This document shows positions 1 to 12,490 of a stretch of DNA of 64,000 nt, piece after piece (the first letter of the stretch is position 1; each line of letters starts with the position of its first letter). The notes beneath the pieces are model-generated. The model made no database searches, had not been told where the DNA came from, and saw only the letters and a list, made by a program, of their open reading frames with translations. Origin of the DNA: Tipula vernalis (taxonomy: Eukaryota > Arthropoda > Insecta > Diptera > Tipulidae). Position numbers and translations under genes: made by a program. The DNA lies in the NCBI GenBank assembly GCA_958295665.1, contig OY282558.1:68994789-69058788 (forward strand), read 5' to 3'.

Positions 1-49
1 GATATGCATGACAAAGTTTCCCTAAAGTGATTGTTCTTCATATGTCAGT

Positions 50-280
50 GAAGGGCCAGTGACATGCGATCAAAAACTGTTATTCTTTAAAGGTGTCTTT
101 CCGGTAATTCGATGGTGAATGCATAAAGTTCGTACAATGCTTACAAGCATTGAAAACTTTATTTGGGAGTCGTTTTCACTTTAAGGGCCACTTGTATTGC
201 CTTGTTGCTGAAATGGACCGTAGTATCCACGAAAATTATTATACTATGTGGTAAGAAGAGGCACAAGTGAAAGAAGGACA
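50..280. repeat. Direct repeat, copy 1 (partner at 3,330-3,560)
   Basis: This stretch is recognisably similar to 3,330-3,560 in the same orientation. Shared blocks include 'ggtgaatgcataaagttc' (ggtgaatgtataaagttc in the partner), 'tacaagcatt' and 'cacgaaaatta' followed by 'catgtggtaagaag'-type sequence. No coding potential is seen. The pair brackets the LINE remnant between 1.1 and 2.5 kb. It could be an old segmental duplication or two copies of one unclassified dispersed repeat. Confidence 0.6.
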
Positions 281-1135
281 TTTATCTTTTTAGCATGTCC
301 TTTATTGTACTTAAATCGATGAACTTACTCCATATGAGGTTACATAAACTAATAAAACTATTTTTATTTTGATGCTGTCATAATTATATATACCTGGAAA
401 GGTGAAGGCTGCATCTCATCTTACGTTCAGGGATCCGTAAAACTGCACTTAATCATGTCAACTTTTAGGTTAGTCCTTGTCGGGCAATGAATTGTTCAGT
501 TCGATTGCCGATGAACTATAAAGGAGTTTGCTGAATACTATAGATTCTAGGTCTAAATATTTTTTCATTTTGTTCGTGAGGGATGTCTGCTACAAGGGCA
601 AATCCTCCATGCAGTCGTAAATAAACTATTTACTCTTTCTATTTCTCTTCGGAAGCTCCCAGATTTTGAAGAAAAAAAAATTGTGAGGTAGTTGTTGCTA
701 TAAAATCAAATCTAGGTTATGCCAGTTAACAAAATTGCCTTTTGCTTTTTAAATCATTTATAGTTACTAGGTCATTTCTCCATAATTCAATAATGTTGAG
801 GAGTGTGTCTCCTTCCTTAACCAACATTTGTCGACCACAGAATTTTATTTTCCATATAATACAAAGCTCGAGCTTTAGTGAAAAGCCTATTAGAATTTGA
901 TTAGTAGATGGCAGTTTTCAGTTTGAATTATATCGAGCCAGAAAAGAAGGCTAGATTCAGCTGGAAAAGTATTTTTGAATCCTCACCTCTTATTATGAAT
1001 CAGCGTCGCAAAAATTCCAGTTGCTACGGTTTGGTTAGTACGGTATTTTCAAGGAACGTAATGATCGGGATAGTTACCGGATTGTGAAATATAAAATATA
1101 AAAGTTAAGTGATTTAGAACCGTGTATTTCACCCT
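281..1135. other. No gene seen; AT-rich sequence
   Basis: I see no long open frame, repeat or RNA motif that I can support here. There are short A and T runs only. Confidence 0.5.
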
Positions 1136-2545
1136 ATGTAGGTTAGGTTAGGTTTAGGTGGCGGTCCATCAGCACTAGACATATACACAAAATGTTCCGT
1201 AGCCATATTACGATTTAATTATTTATCCACCAACTCATTGAAACCATTTTGAGCTTCTAACGAAACGCTGGATACTTCTGATATCCATCGGGCTAAGGTC
1301 TGTAAGGTCATTGAAGAGGGGTGCCCCTAGAAACTTTAGTTTGTTTCGTGCCAGACGAGGGCAAGTGCACGATTTCCGTTATCGCAGTTGCGTCAGCTTG
1401 GAAAATGCTACAGTAGTCGGGAAGACAAAAGGAGAGGTTTACCATAATTTCCTCACAAAACACGCAAGTCCCGATTTTTCCATCCCGTTTTGACCTATCA
1501 GTGAAGAATTTTTTAACTCCTGGTTCCAAAACTGCATCCATCATACAGGCCTCTCTGGATAGGATCCTAGTCCGGAACTTTGTGTCAAAAGATAGTTAGA
1601 GACAGTAAAGTTGGTGGTCTTGGGAATCTCTTTGTTACACAGTCTTAATGAATGCCTGTATTGTTGCAGGTCCACATTAAGGTAGTGAACTTTTGGTTGA
1701 CAGTTTTGTCCAGGCCACCAGACTGTGTACCCCCATATATAAGAATGTGTCTGACTACTGCAGTATAAACCCAACTTACCATGCGGAGCACCAGCCCTGT
1801 ACCAGTGTAGTGCTATCGTAGCTTTCTTTACCGTTTCCACAATATTAGGTTTCCAATTTAATTTGCTATCCAAAACGGGACCCAGAACCCATTTAAAGTG
1901 GGACGATCGAAATAAGGAAGTTTATATTTCCTAGAGAAGAGAACCAATTCGGTTTTATGTGAACCCACACCCATTGGCTTACAACGAAAGAATGCCCAGG
2001 GCATTTTTCATAAGCTCACTAAGGGTACCGGGATATTTGCCACGGACACCAATAGCAACATCATTCGCAGGGGCATCCACCTTGAAGCCACTATCCTTTA
2101 GTCTCAACAACAGGTAATTTATGACCAAATTCCAAAGCAGGGGGACAGTACGCCACCCTGCGGCGTACCCATATCCAGTCGTTTAATGATTCATCGACGC
2201 CTAGTTTCGAAAGTGCCCGAATTATAGCCACTGGAAGTACATTTTAAAGGTTCCCTCAATGTCCAAAAAGGTCAAATTTAATCAGAAATTGCATACAGGG
2301 ACGCAACATTTTTTACAATTTTCCAAACTCCAAAGTCGCCCATCTTCTAGATTTTTCGTTTTGTCTTCGAAAAGAATTTGATATTTTCCGAATATATGTT
2401 TGGGTATGATCTGGAATTTTTTGCTATACTACTTTGGAGTGTAGTGATGAATTTTATTACTCGACTATAGTCTAAGTTGTCATTTATAGTTAGTCAGATC
2501 ACTCACTGATTCAATGGGCTTCTGCCGTCTTCTTATATCCAGATA
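1136..2545 (-). mobile_element. Decayed LINE (R1/LOA-like non-LTR retrotransposon), 3' half
   Basis: The minus strand carries the 3' half of a reverse-transcriptase ORF of an R1/LOA-type LINE, read in several frames. Recognisable parts, in element order, are RT-core pieces around 2,250-1,990, with a GTPQGG-like stretch near 2,165 and a YADD-type neighbourhood, then the clearer region at 1,873-1,541. The element ends at about 1,137-1,160 in a short run of TTAGG-like units (ggttaggttaggtttagg on the plus strand), the 3' tail in element orientation. The 3' part matches the second copy at 54,075-54,420 in order and in many words. No 5' half is visible. It is inactive because of multiple stops and frameshifts. 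Confidence 0.65.
1541..1873 (-). pseudogene. LINE reverse transcriptase, C-terminal fragment
   Basis: This 110-codon open stretch begins with the motif LDSKLNWKPNI-type (here MDSKLNWKPNIVETVKKA). In R1, LOA and related LINE proteins this lies just after the RT catalytic core, where 'LGVxLDxKLxWxxHI' precedes the thumb and the connection to RNase H. Further on, 'YIWGYTVWWPG' corresponds to the conserved 'LLYGxxVWW' block. The rest drifts from the family, as expected of a frame-shifted remnant. No catalytic YxDD is inside this piece. It is part of the larger element at 1,136-2,545 and has no independent function. Confidence 0.65.
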
Positions 2546-2547
2546 TC

Positions 2548-2640
2548 GATCGGCCCAGAATAATCGATTCCAACTTTCGGAAGTGGTAGCTTCCACAAAA
2601 TGGTTCTCGGAGCTTCAAAATACATAATTCAGTTGCGGTA
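2548..2640 (-). pseudogene. Integrase-core scrap of an LTR retrotransposon
   Basis: On the minus strand a short frame reads KVGIDYSGPIDIWI and then a stop. The 'VGIDYSGP' word matches the start of the BEL/Pao (and some Ty3/gypsy) integrase core, where the D is the first catalytic aspartate. The same block occurs in BEL-2 (IGLDFAGPI) and BEL-4 (TGIDYAGPI) in this window. Only about 30 residues are recognisable, so the lineage is uncertain. Confidence 0.45.
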
Positions 2641-2649
2641 TAATTTTCT

Positions 2650-3325
2650 TGAAGGACCTTTCAAACTAATTTTCAAATCAGCTTAATGTCAGGTAATTTT
2701 ATTTGCGAATCTGAAAGCTTCTTGGAGTAATGATGGTTTCTCAAAATACCTGCTAATCAATTATGGATAGAGATAATTCCAAGATATTTTAAAATCGGAC
2801 CAAATACATTACTTTTGATTACTTAAGACTCGTCAAAAGTATCGCGGAGCACAGCTTCAGATATTGTTGTTTTGCTAAGCCGTACACCTTATTTTTAGGA
2901 ACTAGCGACTTAATTGTTCCGGTTTTAAGAGTAATAGACTGTGGGCCCATGAGAGGAAAATCGGGATGACAGTTTTACGGACCACCCCTCGGTCATTAGC
3001 TGTTTTAGTGTCATCATAGAAGAAAATCCAGTTGGCGAAATATGTACATAAGGCACTGGCTTTACGGTTTAGTACGCTAAGTTGAAGACATTGGGTGCAT
3101 CCAGCTCATGTATAGTCTGCAAGTCATTTATTTATGCTTGAGCATGACGCTCGTTCGTTCTCACAATTATCTTGTGCTTAAATCATAGTTCTTGCTAAAT
3201 TTAGAACAGAAAATCAAAATCAAAACTAAGATGAGAGCCTCAAAAAAAATTTCAAAACATCCACTAGAAGTTTTGGTCTCACGAAAAGAGCGCAATAAGA
3301 CATGCAGAGTCTATATATTTTTGAA
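2650..3325. other. Unclassified sequence, possibly transposon remnant
   Basis: No gene is seen. It lies upstream, in element sense, of the integrase scrap at 2,548-2,640 and may be more of the same decayed LTR element, but I recognise no domain in any frame. Confidence 0.35.
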
Positions 3326-3329
3326 GCGC

Positions 3330-3560
3330 TAGTGACACGCGATTATAGACATAATAAGCCTTTGAAGGTGTTTTTCTGCTAATTCGCTGGTGAATGTATA
3401 AAGTTCCACAAAAACCTACAATGCGTACAAGCATTACAAACTTTAGTTGAGAATCGTCTTATAATGACCAGTAGTATTGCCTTATTGCTGCTAAAGCTTT
3501 CGGATTTAAATGTTCACGAAAATTATGATAACATGTGGTAAGAAGGATACATGTGAAAGA
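3330..3560. repeat. Direct repeat, copy 2 (partner at 50-280)
   Basis: This is the second copy of the repeat described at 50-280, in the same orientation, with many substitutions and small indels. The best-conserved words are 'gtacaagcatt', 'gtattgcctta' and 'acatgtggtaagaagga'. No coding potential is seen. Confidence 0.6.
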
Positions 3561-3564
3561 ATAA

Positions 3565-4010
3565 CGCACAGATAGAGAAAGTTGGGTCTTTAAAATGTTT
3601 ATTTGTCTTGTCTGCCAAGCCTCACCGAACACAGTGTTACACACAACATAAAGTGGATTTGGAGAGGTTTAGTTAGTGTAATGATAAAAATTAACCCGGC
3701 AATGACAATAAATTTCTAAACTACTTTTATGATTTGAAAATCGTAATCATAGCTAATTCATATTTTACAGCTGATGATACAGTAGCTCAGAGACGTAATA
3801 AAATAATAAACAGAATAAGTATCATCTACTTATTCAATTGGTTTGCATCATGTTGGTCACTGTCGGAACATAGAACTACAATTTAGTTCCAGACACTAAG
3901 ATTTCATAAATTTCATCCATGATGAACGTTGTTCAGTAATGAATTATAAATAATATTATCAGTAAACAAAATTAAAATGATAATTAGCTTCTAAACTAAG
4001 GAAACATAAA
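3565..4010. other. No gene seen
   Basis: AT-rich sequence with no open frame or repeat I can support. Confidence 0.4.
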
Positions 4011-4014
4011 GGGC

Positions 4015-5260
4015 TGAAACCTCATGAGGTGGTCAGAACTTCGGTCTTGATTAATTCAACTCCCAAAATAAATCTATTAAGTCAATCTTCAGCTCAACCT
4101 CCATCTCAATCGCAATATATCAATCACCAAATCAGCTACAAATCAACCCTTAACCTAACTCCCCAACCGAACAACTCACTTAACCCAAATGGAAGCTAAC
4201 TAAATTCTAACTCAGCTTCAACTCAACTTAGTTCTAACGAAATTAACTTTTCACTCAAATCCAACTCAATTTCGACTCAACTGATAAAAAAAAAAAATGT
4301 ATGTATGGCATATTAGGATGGAACTTGGCTATTGTTTAGCCGATTTTAATGAAATTTGACATCCATGATTGAAATGAGATTTTAAAATTTTTTTTCAATA
4401 AAATTCTGTAATATGGCCAAATAGGATGAATCTTGGCTGTCCCTTAATATTAATGGAGTTACGGAATATGGCAATAATTTTATCTAAAACTCATTTTAGA
4501 ACCCCAATTCCAACGCACATGTCAAATTTCATCATAATCAATTAAGGAACAGCCAAGTTCCATCCTACTTGGACATATTTTAGAACTTCGTCTAAAAATC
4601 ATTTGAGAATCTCATTTCCATTTTAAATGCTGGATTTCCTCAAAGTCGGATAATATATAGAGTCCCAATAAAATTTGTACCAGTACAACGGACAACTATT
4701 TTGGTCCCTTCGATTTCCGTTGTAGCGAGGTTTCACTATATAAAGATTGCTCAACTACTCGCTAAACCCTAATTCAACCACAATTCGACCCAAATTCAAC
4801 TCCCAAACGGAACATAACTCAACCGCAAACTCTATGCCAAACTCAATCCTCAAACCAGCATATATAAAAAATTGGTCAACAGCTCACTAAATCCTAATCC
4901 ACCCCCAACTCAACTCCAACTCAACTTCAACTCAACCCGGTAATTGACTCTCAATGCTAAATTCAATAATTAAACCAGCATATATAAAAATTTAGTAACT
5001 ATTTATATAACCTAGTGTTTTGCTTTAACCAAGTGTTAAGCTTTTTAAATCTCTGCCAGACCATAGAAGTAGATTGTCAAAAAAGAAAATCCAAATCGGA
5101 CAAGCCGTTTTCGAAATTCCGTGGATACAGACAGGGGCTTTCAAACACTCGAGAAAAGTGGTTTTGGACCAACCAAATTTTTTATTATTTTTGACAGGAT
5201 TTCAATACTTTGGAGTTCTTAGACCGAAGTAATTATTATTGGTTTAATGATTAAATTTGC
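4015..5260. repeat. Composite unclassified repeat rich in AACTCAAC
   Basis: The segment opens with 'cctcatgaggtggtcagaac', then a long stretch built from variants of AACTCAAC/AATTCAAC, a fold-back unit (4,305-4,625), and further AACTCAAC stretches that each end in 'accagcatatataaaaa'. It finishes with a block starting near 5,020 that recurs at 7,120-7,800 (word 'ctaaatcggacaagccgtt' there, 'ccaaatcggacaagccgtt' here). The opening block is found as its reverse complement at 36,180-36,440. No ORF is seen. It could be a non-autonomous or satellite-derived dispersed repeat. Confidence 0.6.
4305..4625. repeat. Fold-back repeat with 'ggatgaa(t/c)cttggct' units, copy 1
   Basis: The forward units at about 4,310 and 4,415 read like 'tattaggatggaacttggct' and 'aaataggatgaatcttggct'. 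Near 4,520-4,590 the same unit appears inverted as 'ccaagttccatcctacttgg', preceded by 'tttcatcataatc', the complement of 'taatgaaatttgaca'-type text. Units in both orientations could fold into a hairpin. The same family and arrangement appear at 11,700-12,420. Confidence 0.65.
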
Positions 5261-5264
5261 TGCC

Positions 5265-7070
5265 TATAAAGCAGTGAAAAAAAACGAATTTAATAACCTT
5301 TAGTGGAATCTTATGAGTGAATTTAAGAAATAAATAAAAAGTAATAATTTGGTCTAACATTGGCGCATTTGGAGTAGATGTAAGTAATGTAATGTAGATA
5401 TTTCATCTATTCTCATTTCGACCACATGTTGTCCTATACAGAAAATTGAGTGAACAATTGGGCGCTTAGAATTATGTCCACTAATTGTTCACTCACCTTT
5501 CGCTTATTTGGCACACAAAAAAGCAGGATCAGTTTTATAACATTAGTCCTTAACAGACTAAGGCGTAATAAAACGGGTTTCGTGAATCGCAGTTATGAAA
5601 GAATGCAAAAGGCGAGCGAAAATTGAGTGAAGTTTTTTGAAAATTAGTGAACTGCGTGAGTCAAATTGGAAAAGTACCGAAGGCGTGATAGATATAAAAT
5701 AGCAGTGGCGGCTTCCTGAAGATATTACTGGTAAGGGAATCAAAACCGGTTAAGGCTAAACTAACCAACTTTTACATACCATTCGTGAGTATTTCACGAA
5801 AGAAATTCAATCAACAAGCTCATTTAAGCTACAATAATCGTATTCCATCTACATTTCAATTTCGCCTGTTTGTTTTACCTCTACAGGCGTCACAATTGCG
5901 AGTTATCTGCCAATGCTCAGGTAAACTGTACTAAAATTGTCTAATGTATTTCCCTACTGAAAAGAAGGGTTAGGCTTTACAATTTGCTTTCTTTAATTTT
6001 CCTTCTTTGAAAATCTAAATCATTGTAATTCATTTGAGGTTAAATAAAAATTTCATTTAAAGTATTGCTATAAAGATGGTTATGAAGCCAGACCGATTCG
6101 TTCACAAAATATCATGACATGAATGACAAAGCGATGTTCGCGGTGAGAACGTGTTATAACGCTACATTTTTGTGACCCTTAACCGATCCTGAACTCCTTC
6201 CCGAGATTATTGGTAGCATACAGGGTTAATTAAAATAAGTCGGGAATTGGAACTAAGCCTAAATAGATAAATTCAGAATTTTCGCGTTAACAGGTATATT
6301 ATATATACAAAACCGAAATTTTGTTAATATCTAAGGTCTAAGAGCAATGACTTAGAAGATTAAAAGTTACGAAAGTTGAATTAAAAAACGGTAGACTATT
6401 AAAGCCAAACGCTTTCGTAAAAGTAATACCTAATCTCAACATCAGTAATATGAATAAAAACTTTTGTGCTTTTACTTAAATTGTTTCAAAAACATTCTTG
6501 TTGGCAGATGAATAACCTTTAAATCATTTGTTACCAAATTAGTAAATGCATTAAGACATTCACTTACTAACAGTAGTATCCTTGAAAAAATTTAAATTAA
6601 AGCATTTACAAAATTTTTTCAATTCAATTTATTGGTTTCACAAACTCTATCAGCTTCATTGGTTTAGTAAGGGTTGTTCTCACATATACATAGATATCAC
6701 TTAATTAATTTTTGGTGTTGATAAGAAAATCGTTTACGTAAATGAAACTATTCAAAAAAATGTTATTATCAAATCTAGTCTCAGATTAACCTCAAAAAAT
6801 TCACGAAATCCAAACTAGTACTCCGATGAGCCAGGCCTAAACCATTATAAGCATTTCACCAATAAACACGGACTTAATTTTTTTCTATTGCTGAAACATA
6901 ATTTTTAAGCAGTTTGCCAGTTAAAGCGGCATTTCAATGACCGTTCTGTCTTTTTTTTGCTTCCTGTTAGACGAGCAACTGTTAGTCAGCGCACTGAAAC
7001 TTTAGCTCATTTGAAGTATTCTGTTTAATAGATTTGATTCAATAGCGTTGTTTGTGTAGTGTCGCACAAA
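5265..7070. other. No gene seen; AT-rich sequence
   Basis: There are short open frames only, none resembling a known protein. I see no RNA gene and no clear repeat apart from AT-rich low complexity. Confidence 0.4.
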
Positions 7071-7075
7071 TTAAC

Positions 7076-7800
7076 CTTCAACTCAACCCCAAACTCAATG
7101 CCCAACTCAATGTTCGAACCAGCATATATAACAAATTGTTAAATATTTCTATAACCAGGTATTTTGGGCAAATTCGTATGACACGTACCCGACCCTCTTG
7201 ACGCACAGGTCCCAAAAGCTTTTCAAATCTCCGCCTTAGCCATAGAAACATATTGGCGAAAAAAATTCTAAATCGGACAAGCCATTCTCGAGATACCATG
7301 GGTACAGACATCCAAACATCCAGACAGACGAAAGGACATTTTTTTTGTTGCTTTTTTAGACTCAGGGACTATCAAAACATCGAGAAAAGTGGTTTTGGAT
7401 TTGGACCAACCAAATTTTTGATCATTTCTACAGGATTTCAATAGTTTGGTCTTTTAGACCGAAGTAATTCAATATTTAAACCAGGATATATAAAAATAGG
7501 CCAATATTTCTATAACCAGGTGTATTGGGTTAATTCGTATGGCAGGTGTCCGACCCTCTTGACGTACAGGTTCCAAAAGCTTTTCAAATCTCCGCCTTAG
7601 CCATAAAAACATATTGGTGAAAAAAAATTCTAAATCGGACAAGCCGTTCTCGAGATACCATGGGTAGGTACAGGCATCCAGACATCCAGACGTCCCGACA
7701 TTCAGACATTCAGAATATCCAGACGTTCAGACAGACGGACGAACATTTTTTTTTTTTGCTTTTTTAGACTCAGGAACCAATCAAATTTTTCGATTAATCA
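7076..7800. repeat. Two tandem copies of the 'ataaccaggt...gacatccagac' repeat
   Basis: Two head-to-tail copies (about 7,120-7,470 and 7,471-7,800) share 'ataaccaggt', 'gacccgaccctcttgacg'-like text, 'ccaaaagcttttcaaatctc', 'cggacaagcc' and 'gagataccatgggta'. The first is preceded by an AACTCAAC/'accagcatatata' stretch, as at 4.0-5.0 kb. The second ends in a CAGACATC-like simple repeat at about 7,676-7,742. A partial copy lies at 5,020-5,260. An inverted scrap at about 8,345-8,395 (gcctgccatacgaattgag) complements its 5' part. No long ORF is present. Confidence 0.7.
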
Positions 7801-8399
7801 ATTAAAATCATAACAATTGTTCTGTTTTGGTATACACAATTGTTATCACCTATATGTCACTTCGACTGTATGTCACATCGACGGAGAAAGACGAACTCCT
7901 CGCAATATTCTAGGAATTAGAAGAACTAAAACTTCGGCCCAAGTCATATGAGAGCCAACAAGAAAAATATTAGAATTAAAAGAAATAAAGCCATTGATCA
8001 AGAATAGAGCCTCTCGTGTGCAGATTCCATTATAAAACAAAACGTTAGAACGAACGCATCCCTCAGCGACATCAAATGCATTTTCAGTTTCCTTTCTCAA
8101 TTTTTCTATCTTCTTGATTTAACTACGGTCCGCAAGGACCAAAGGTATCGTAATTCTGTTAAATATCATGAAATCTTTTGTTTGGCCTAAATCAATCTTG
8201 CAAGACCCTTAGTCCGAAAAGGTAAACGAAAAAGTTTGGATATCCGTATGGATATCGGTTCTCACTGGAATTTATTTTCCTAATCTGTTTTTAAAGTCAT
8301 GGTGGTGAATTGAATGTATTTTGGAAGCGGTACGCCAACAGCATAAAGTGCCTGCCATACGAATTGAGCCAAAACTATGTGGTTATTAATCCATATTAA

Positions 8400-11300
8400 C
8401 CTATTTTTTGTTAAAATTTGAACTGGAAGCTAGCTTGAGTGTTTATGAGTTGAGCTCACTGACAATAGTTTTACTGAATTTACGTATATTGATGGATTTT
8501 ACCACTGAACATGACATAAAATTTTGATTTAGAATTTGGAACACAAACAACCGCAGAAAATACAAAGTCGTACTTTTAAAATTTAATTCGTACATTAGAC
8601 AGTATTTTGCTTTAAAATACAATATCAGTCAATTGATCTGCCAGTTTGTCCAATGTAGTCTTGCTTTTAAAGAAATTCTTTTTTATAACTCATCACACCA
8701 AATTATAAATTTACCCTAGACCAAGGTAAAATTCTATCAGTTTCAGTATATTTACGACCTCCAATGGCTAAAGCAATGTTTGTATGTATTTAAAACTACC
8801 ACCGCACACTATTCATCAAAATTTAGTATACTTATAATTAAAAATGTTGATATACGAGTATTTCCGAAATATTCATGGATCATCTTATAAAAAAAAGCTT
8901 AAAACAATTTCTGTCTTTATTTATATCGTGATTATTAAATTAATCAACAGTTCAATCACCGTGAGAATTTTATATATTATTCGACCTTGAAGGTTATTTT
9001 ACATAAGTAACAAAAAAAAAAAAAAAAGAAATTAAATATTTTTTTTAATTAATTTTTATGTTACATTAATTATTATATTTTGGGATTTCGATGCGTCATT
9101 TTAAATTAATAAAAATTTTTTTTTTGTTGATTTTGATCACTTTAATTTGTGAAAGAAAGGTATTTTTGATAGTTTACACCAAGGTTTTAAATTTTAAAGG
9201 TATACATAAAATATAGTTCGAGTACCAAAGTGTTAGATAGAATACATCGGACGTTATTTATTTTAATAGAGAGGGCGAGGAAAAAAAAAGAAAAGAAAAT
9301 ATCCGGTTGCTTGCGCGACGCCATAATTGGGCACTCAGAACGAATGTGTATACACCTTGAAACTAAATTGTTTTAATCATTTTTTACCCTGTGGCGCTAA
9401 ATTATTTCAATAACTCTGTATGCGTTACGTATTTTAGATTTTTTTTCGTTTTTTTTTTTTGGCCAAACCAAATCAAGATCAATATACATCGTTTGCGTGC
9501 ATATATATGTACAAAACTTTTACTTTCAATGCCAAATAAATTTCGAGTTCAAAATCGCGCGTATACATGCGAAATTATGCTGATTTGCGAATTCTTCATC
9601 ATTTTGTTGTTGTCATTGTCAAACATTGTGCGGTTTGCCTTATGGTACAGACAATTTTTTTTATATATACACCAAACACTATTTTTGGTGTAGTATTTTG
9701 TGTTTATTCTCATGTAAATTAAATTGATTTAATGATTTATGATCGTCTGTTGGATTTATTTAAATACAAACACAGTGTTTTGATGTGATTGACAACTATG
9801 TGTACCTATGGGCTTAATATTGTTTATATAATCTGGTTGTCCATGATACACTAAAACATTTAAACTGGTTTTTTTTTACTATATAGCTCAGCTCATTAAA
9901 GTGTTGTTGTGTAATAAATTTTATTATTGCATTTAAGCCATCAGATTTTGGCTCACCTCACGTAAATCCGTTCGCAAATCGTTTACACTGATAAAGAAAT
10001 ACAAATAAAAAAAAAAAAAAATTCCACCCTCACCAAAAATCAATAAAAAGTTATAGTTTCAATAAAAAATAAATTAAATTTCAATTTTTATTGAATACGA
10101 AAGCAAAAACAATTTCGATTGGCTTTCAATAATCCTTCATGTATAGTGTATGCACGGCGATGAAAAAGTTTATTTTTTAAATTTATGTTTATTAATAAAA
10201 TAAAAAAAAAAACGCTTTACCTTTTTCTTTGGTACATAATGTACTTGTCTTCATCTTATGCGGAAGCCTACCTTTTGTTTGTAAGCTTAGTAGGTAAAAT
10301 GTTTTGTTATTTTGTCAATGAGCTTAACACTTATGACTGAAATAAAATACGAATTTTGTGTGCGGTGCATGATCGTTGATTAATTTCGATACGATCATAA
10401 TATAATTACAATAGTTTGTAATAAATTTTGTATATATGTACATGACCATGTGCGCAGGATGACATCTTGTGTAAATAAATCGCATTGAGAGGTTTTGTTG
10501 AACTCTCGGTTGTTGATCTCTTCCCGGTGATTGAATTTTTTTATGAATCGGCTTATAAAACCAATTACGCACAGTACGCAAATTCAATATCATCTAATTT
10601 CTATTTTCCTATTGCTAAATTCTCAAATTAATTTCATTAAGCCAAGGTGAGTTAAAAGATTTATGTACAACTACAAAAAAAAAATTACCAAACGATGACT
10701 AAATCGTGGAGAAAAGATAGATTTGTGTGTACGGTAAAGGACAAATCCATATTAGATATAACGTAAGCAAATAGCTATAAATTAAAAATTTAAATTAATT
10801 TACTACTTCGAATTATATCGATTTAATGATAGCTTTTAGATGTTCGTTAAAAACTTCCGGTTATTTCTTTTTTCTGTGTTCACAGATCACATCCGATTAC
10901 CTCTATCAAAAAATTCAAACCACCTAATTATATAGTTTGGTATGCACATACAATGTCTTATGGGAAAATCCCGAAATTTTTGGTTTTTAGCTCAAGGTGT
11001 TAAACGCATATACATATGTAGAAGAGAAAATGTTTCACAATAATAAGGCAGTCATAAATCAAAATTAGCATCTTAATTAATGCAAATTTAAGATACATTT
11101 TTAAAGTAACTGAGGTATAAAAAGTACCCAAAAATAAGACGATCGCTTAATCCAGAAAGAATTTTGTTATTTTATAAATGCATATACTGGATATTTATTT
11201 ACGTGAATAACGGATTAAAATAATATCATTTAGTTAAACGTTTTAATAAGCAAAAAATACTGAGAAGACGTAATGTACCATGTGACCTTTGTTGTGTGAT

Positions 11301-11695
11301 CGTCTTAATGACGAAATCGATTGGAATGTGATCGGCATTGATTGAAATTACAACAATACAATGCGATGAACTGTTCGAGAATTTTCTTAAATAATTTGAG
11401 TCAGGTATTTAGTAAAATTATTGCTAAATATTATTGGAAGTTTGAGTCTTGTTCTTCGCCTGTATCTTCTAGCATCCTGATTCCATATCAAAGGGTTGCA
11501 TATATTCAAACAATTTTTTTAACGAATTTTCATTCGTACCAAGTTTATTTCGTGAAACTACTGAAAGATGAGAGACTGCCACACTGATAAAGAAACGGTT
11601 GGTATAAAAAAATTCTCTGTCACATAAATTTGAACAATTTTCACTATTAACATTACCGTTACAGTATCTCAAACCTCAAATTGAACCTTTTACAT
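8400..11695. other. Long AT-rich stretch without recognisable genes
   Basis: Poly(A) and poly(T) tracts are frequent (for example around 9,007-9,024, 9,450-9,460, 10,007-10,022). Open frames reach about 100 codons but have low-complexity, AT-driven composition and resemble no protein family I know. No RNA gene is recognised. This may be old intergenic or intronic sequence. Confidence 0.45.
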
Positions 11696-11699
11696 ATGA

Positions 11700-12420
11700 A
11701 ATTGAAGCTTTAACAAATTATTTGAATGGCCAGTTAGGATGAAACTTGGCTATATTTCTCAACAGAATATGATAAAATTTGACAGTTGCATTGGAGTTGG
11801 GATTTTAAAATTATTTTTAAATGAATTTCTGGATTATGGCCAGTTAGGATAGAACGTGTCCATTTTGTAACGGATTCGTGCGATGGAAAAAGAATTTTAA
11901 AATGATTTTTAGACTAACTTCTGGAATATGGCCAGGTAGGACGAAACTTTGCTATTCCTTAAACAGTTATAATGAAATTCGAGATTGGGAATGAGGATTT
12001 AAAATAATATTTCTAATTCCAAAACTATGCACTCACATTTGTAGTTTCAATAATGCGGCGCGCGTCCGCTACGCACTATATTTTTCTAAATTTGACCAAA
12101 CTTACCGCTCTGACAGCAAACACTCAGAAAGAATAACCAAAAGTTAAAAGCGAAGGATTGGCGAGAAAAGTTTACGCTGTCTTAAAATGAACCTAAATAG
12201 ACAACATTATAGAAGCCATATTGGCATATTTCTCACAACCTCGTCTAAAAATAATTTTTGGCTCACATTTTCTTTTATTTGTTGACGTCAAAATTCATCA
12301 TAATCGGCTAAAAATAGTTAAGTTACATATAGGTATTCTTATTGACCACATGTCAAATTTGATCATAATAAGGAATAGCCAAACTCCATCCTAATTGGCC
12401 ATTTACATAATTTGCTAATG
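11700..12420. repeat. Fold-back repeat, copy 2 ('ggccagttaggatgaaacttggc')
   Basis: Three forward units begin near 11,728, 11,836 and 11,930 (each 'atggcca(g)ttaggat(a/g)gaac'-like and about 100 bp apart). They are followed after a non-repetitive spacer by inverted units near 12,220-12,330 and 12,350-12,410 (ending 'ccatcctaattggcca'). The layout matches the copy at 4,305-4,625, so this is a family of inverted-repeat elements with multi-unit arms. No protein is encoded. Confidence 0.65.
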
Positions 12421-12490
12421 GGTCCAATTTGAAACATGATTCACGTTATTTAATGAATTGGTAACAACATACTCCCGGGCGGCTGTAATT

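Noticed and set aside
9391..9693. 100-codon frame on the plus strand
   Set aside because: F/I/N/Y-rich, typical of translated AT-rich DNA; no domain, no homologue recognised.
12421..12469. Confirmed 3' LTR of BEL-1
   Set aside because: A TGTTGTTACC start fits an LTR edge, but no matching text was found in the right-hand LTR region at 17,016-17,500.
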